From positions 1-59,105 of the forward strand of contig JAFMAU010000011.1 in NCBI GenBank assembly GCA_029784825.1: a stretch of 59,105 nucleotides of DNA. The letters are read 5' to 3'. Origin of the DNA: Nitrososphaerota archaeon. Lineage in GTDB: Archaea > Thermoproteota > Nitrososphaeria > Nitrososphaerales > UBA183. This document shows, in pieces, positions 58,085 to 59,105 of the stretch. Below the pieces are notes generated by a model. That model made no database searches. It was not told the origin of the DNA and saw only the letters and a list, made by a program, of their open reading frames with translations. Numbering within the stretch: the stretch's first letter is position 1; each line of letters begins with the position of its first letter. The position numbers were made by a program, and so were the translations under genes.

Positions 58085-58903
58085 TCACTTGATTCCGTGC
58101 CGGACGGGCAGCCTGGAGGCAACGCTCGCCGTCTTCGTCATCGTGAAGGAGCAGGCCTCGTCACCCTCGGCCACGCATTCGACCTCCGTCACTTCGAAGT
58201 CGGCGTCGAAGATGGTCGAGATGAGCCCTCTCAGATGGGCGCGGAAGAATGTGCTCTTCCTCCTGATGCCGTTCTTCGCGTTTGACTCGCATTCGAAGAG
58301 ACCTTTTGCGCTCACGTTGACCGAATCGGCGTCCCTCCTGGTCACCTCGACCTGGGCGTAGCCCAGGGCAGTGTAGGTCCCGAGTATCTCGTCGAGCGAG
58401 CGGATCGCGAACTCCCTTCCAAGGTCGTCCAGGACCTCCTTGGCGGTGAACCTCCCCATCGACTCGGCCATCTGGTCTATTATCGCCACCGAGCCGCTGC
58501 CGAAGACGCTCCAGAGATGGGCGAACATGCCGCTCAGCGCGTCCGTCCTCATTATCAGCGCCCGCCTGTTCGAGAACATCAGGGGGAAGTTCTGCCTGTC
58601 GACCATGAACCCGTCTTCCGCAGCCAGCACTTCGACGCCCTCCACCACAGGCAGGTCCATGAGGGCCCTCCGTATCTTGGTGAGGTCCGGGGAATCAGTG
58701 ATGTCGGCGAAGAAGCTCCAGACGCCCACGCTGGAGGCGCTCGACGCGGAGGTGAAACCGCCCAGCACCCTGATGTCCAGCTCAGCTACAAGACGGGCAC
58801 ACTTGGCGAGGGCGCCCTTCACGTTCTTGAGCCGGACGGTGACCTCGGCCAGCCGCCTGTCAGGGGCGTACTCCCATACAGGGACGTTCTTCGGATTCTG
58901 CAT
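58085..58903 (-). CDS. ACT plus V4R two-domain sensory protein
   Basis: A 272-residue protein. The N-terminal third is an ACT-like domain (RRLAEVTVRLKNVKGALAKC, then VGVWSFFADITDSPDL). The C-terminal third carries the V4R pattern (LFECESNAKNGIRRKSTFFR and FEVTEVECVAEGDEACSF). Such pairs sense an amino acid and a second ligand and may regulate enzymes. ATG 58903 is 22 bases from TTATAATA. It is the second V4R protein in the window. The target is unknown. Confidence 0.72.
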   Translation of the reverse strand: MQNPKNVPVWEYAPDRRLAEVTVRLKNVKGALAKCARLVAELDIRVLGGFTSASSASSVGVWSFFADITDSPDLTKIRRALMDLPVVEGVEVLAAEDGFMVDRQNFPLMFSNRRALIMRTDALSGMFAHLWSVFGSGSVAIIDQMAESMGRFTAKEVLDDLGREFAIRSLDEILGTYTALGYAQVEVTRRDADSVNVSAKGLFECESNAKNGIRRKSTFFRAHLRGLISTIFDADFEVTEVECVAEGDEACSFTMTKTASVASRLPVRHGIK

Positions 58904-58920
58904 AGTTTCTAGCGCAAACT

Positions 58921-58930
58921 ATTATAACGA
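58921..58930 (-). promoter_or_regulatory. TATA element of the ACT-V4R gene
   Basis: Minus-strand TCGTTATAAT is centred 22 bases upstream of ATG 58903. On the plus strand, TAATTAAAG follows at 58933-58942 and could serve the other direction. Confidence 0.5.
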
Positions 58931-58987
58931 ATTCTAATTAAAGGTTGCCCCGAGGGATGACGGGGGAACACCGTCTTGGCGGGAGGT

Positions 58988-59038
58988 ATGGGAATGCTGT
59001 ACCCGAAATCGGGATTCGGAACATACATAGGCTTATAG
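58988..59038 (+). CDS. Possible 16-residue small protein
   Basis: ATG 58988 follows GGGAGGT and opens a frame MGMLYPKSGFGTYIGL before TAG. A TATA-like TAATTAAAG lies about 50 bases upstream. It is too short to judge by sequence, and the next promoter overlaps its end. It may be a chance frame. Confidence 0.2.
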   Translation: MGMLYPKSGFGTYIGL

Positions 59039-59080
59039 CCGAAACTATTGGTGATAGCGTTCTATCAGGGAGCGGTCGTT

Positions 59081-59105
59081 TTGGAGCTGGCAGGCAAGAA
59101 GGACC
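59081..59105 (+). CDS. Start of a gene running off the right edge
   Basis: TTG 59081 opens M-E-L-A-G-K-K-D after a TATA-like CTTATAG at 59032-59038. GTG 59051 is an in-frame alternative. Too little is present to assign a product. Confidence 0.35.

Noticed and set aside
1..59105. CRISPR arrays, insertion sequences and rRNA genes
   Set aside because: No regularly spaced repeats, transposase motifs or rRNA sequence were seen anywhere in the window.

Overview
The window is about 59 kb of high-GC, densely coded archaeal chromosome. The archaeal assignment rests on the gene content: glycerol-1-phosphate dehydrogenase, a proteasome beta subunit, the termination nuclease aCPSF1, Lsm, SepF, RtcB with archease, GINS, MCM, Hel308, Orc1/Cdc6, both RFC subunits and a UbiA-type ether-lipid prenyltransferase. 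LysW-dependent lysine/arginine synthesis, SepF and a tRNA endonuclease subunit lacking the usual catalytic His fit a TACK archaeon, probably a Nitrososphaerota (Thaumarchaeota)-related lineage; that placement is inference. No rRNA, CRISPR array or insertion sequence was seen.

Layout. Positions 1-9962 hold a partial lipid-backbone gene, proteasome beta with aCPSF1, SepF, a PUA protein, Lsm, rpiA, a ferredoxin, a DMT transporter, a PDCD5-like protein and a PAC2 protein. Positions 10015-14489 (minus) carry RtcB, archease, a two-gene threonine-to-glycine pathway and a stand-alone RAM protein. Positions 15078-24462 (minus) form the LysW biosynthetic region: argG, argH, lysW2, argX, lysY, lysZ, lysJ and an Lrp regulator, then a separately promoted lysW1-lysX-lysK set. 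There are two carriers and two ligases but one shared set of downstream enzymes. A divergent ACT-domain gene shares the argG TATA element. Next come hisS with RFC small, and a full branched-chain amino-acid type ABC transporter (27569-32847). GINS, MCM and Hel308 follow (32879-40398), and the two helicases carry different inteins. Positions 40395-45561 hold an asparagine-synthetase-like protein without the N-terminal Cys, a HemK-like methyltransferase, V4R and RHH proteins, and a membrane protein with a ferredoxin. Positions 45595-49441 (minus) are a homocitrate/isopropylmalate synthase with RAM domain, leuC, leuD and a ferredoxin. The right end has a two-domain retropepsin-like protein, an intron-containing tRNA-Arg, mtnA, an EndA-like subunit, ubiA, RFC large, Orc1/Cdc6 and several small proteins.

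Expression signals. Most promoter-proximal genes have a TATA element centred 22-33 bases before an ATG, GTG or TTG, so they should give leaderless mRNAs. Several genes have no ATG, GTG or TTG where homology places the N-terminus. They appear to start at CTG (lysW1, PAC2, rtcB, osmC) or ACG (lysX, hisS, an HTH regulator), and the ACG cases lie at the stop codon of the preceding gene, where terminating ribosomes could reinitiate. Three convergent gene pairs end on one shared CTAG. The tRNA-Arg(UCG) appears to contain a 15-nt intron at position 45/46 with a bulge-helix-bulge-like fold. All coordinates and starts were read by eye from the sequence, and no database search was run.
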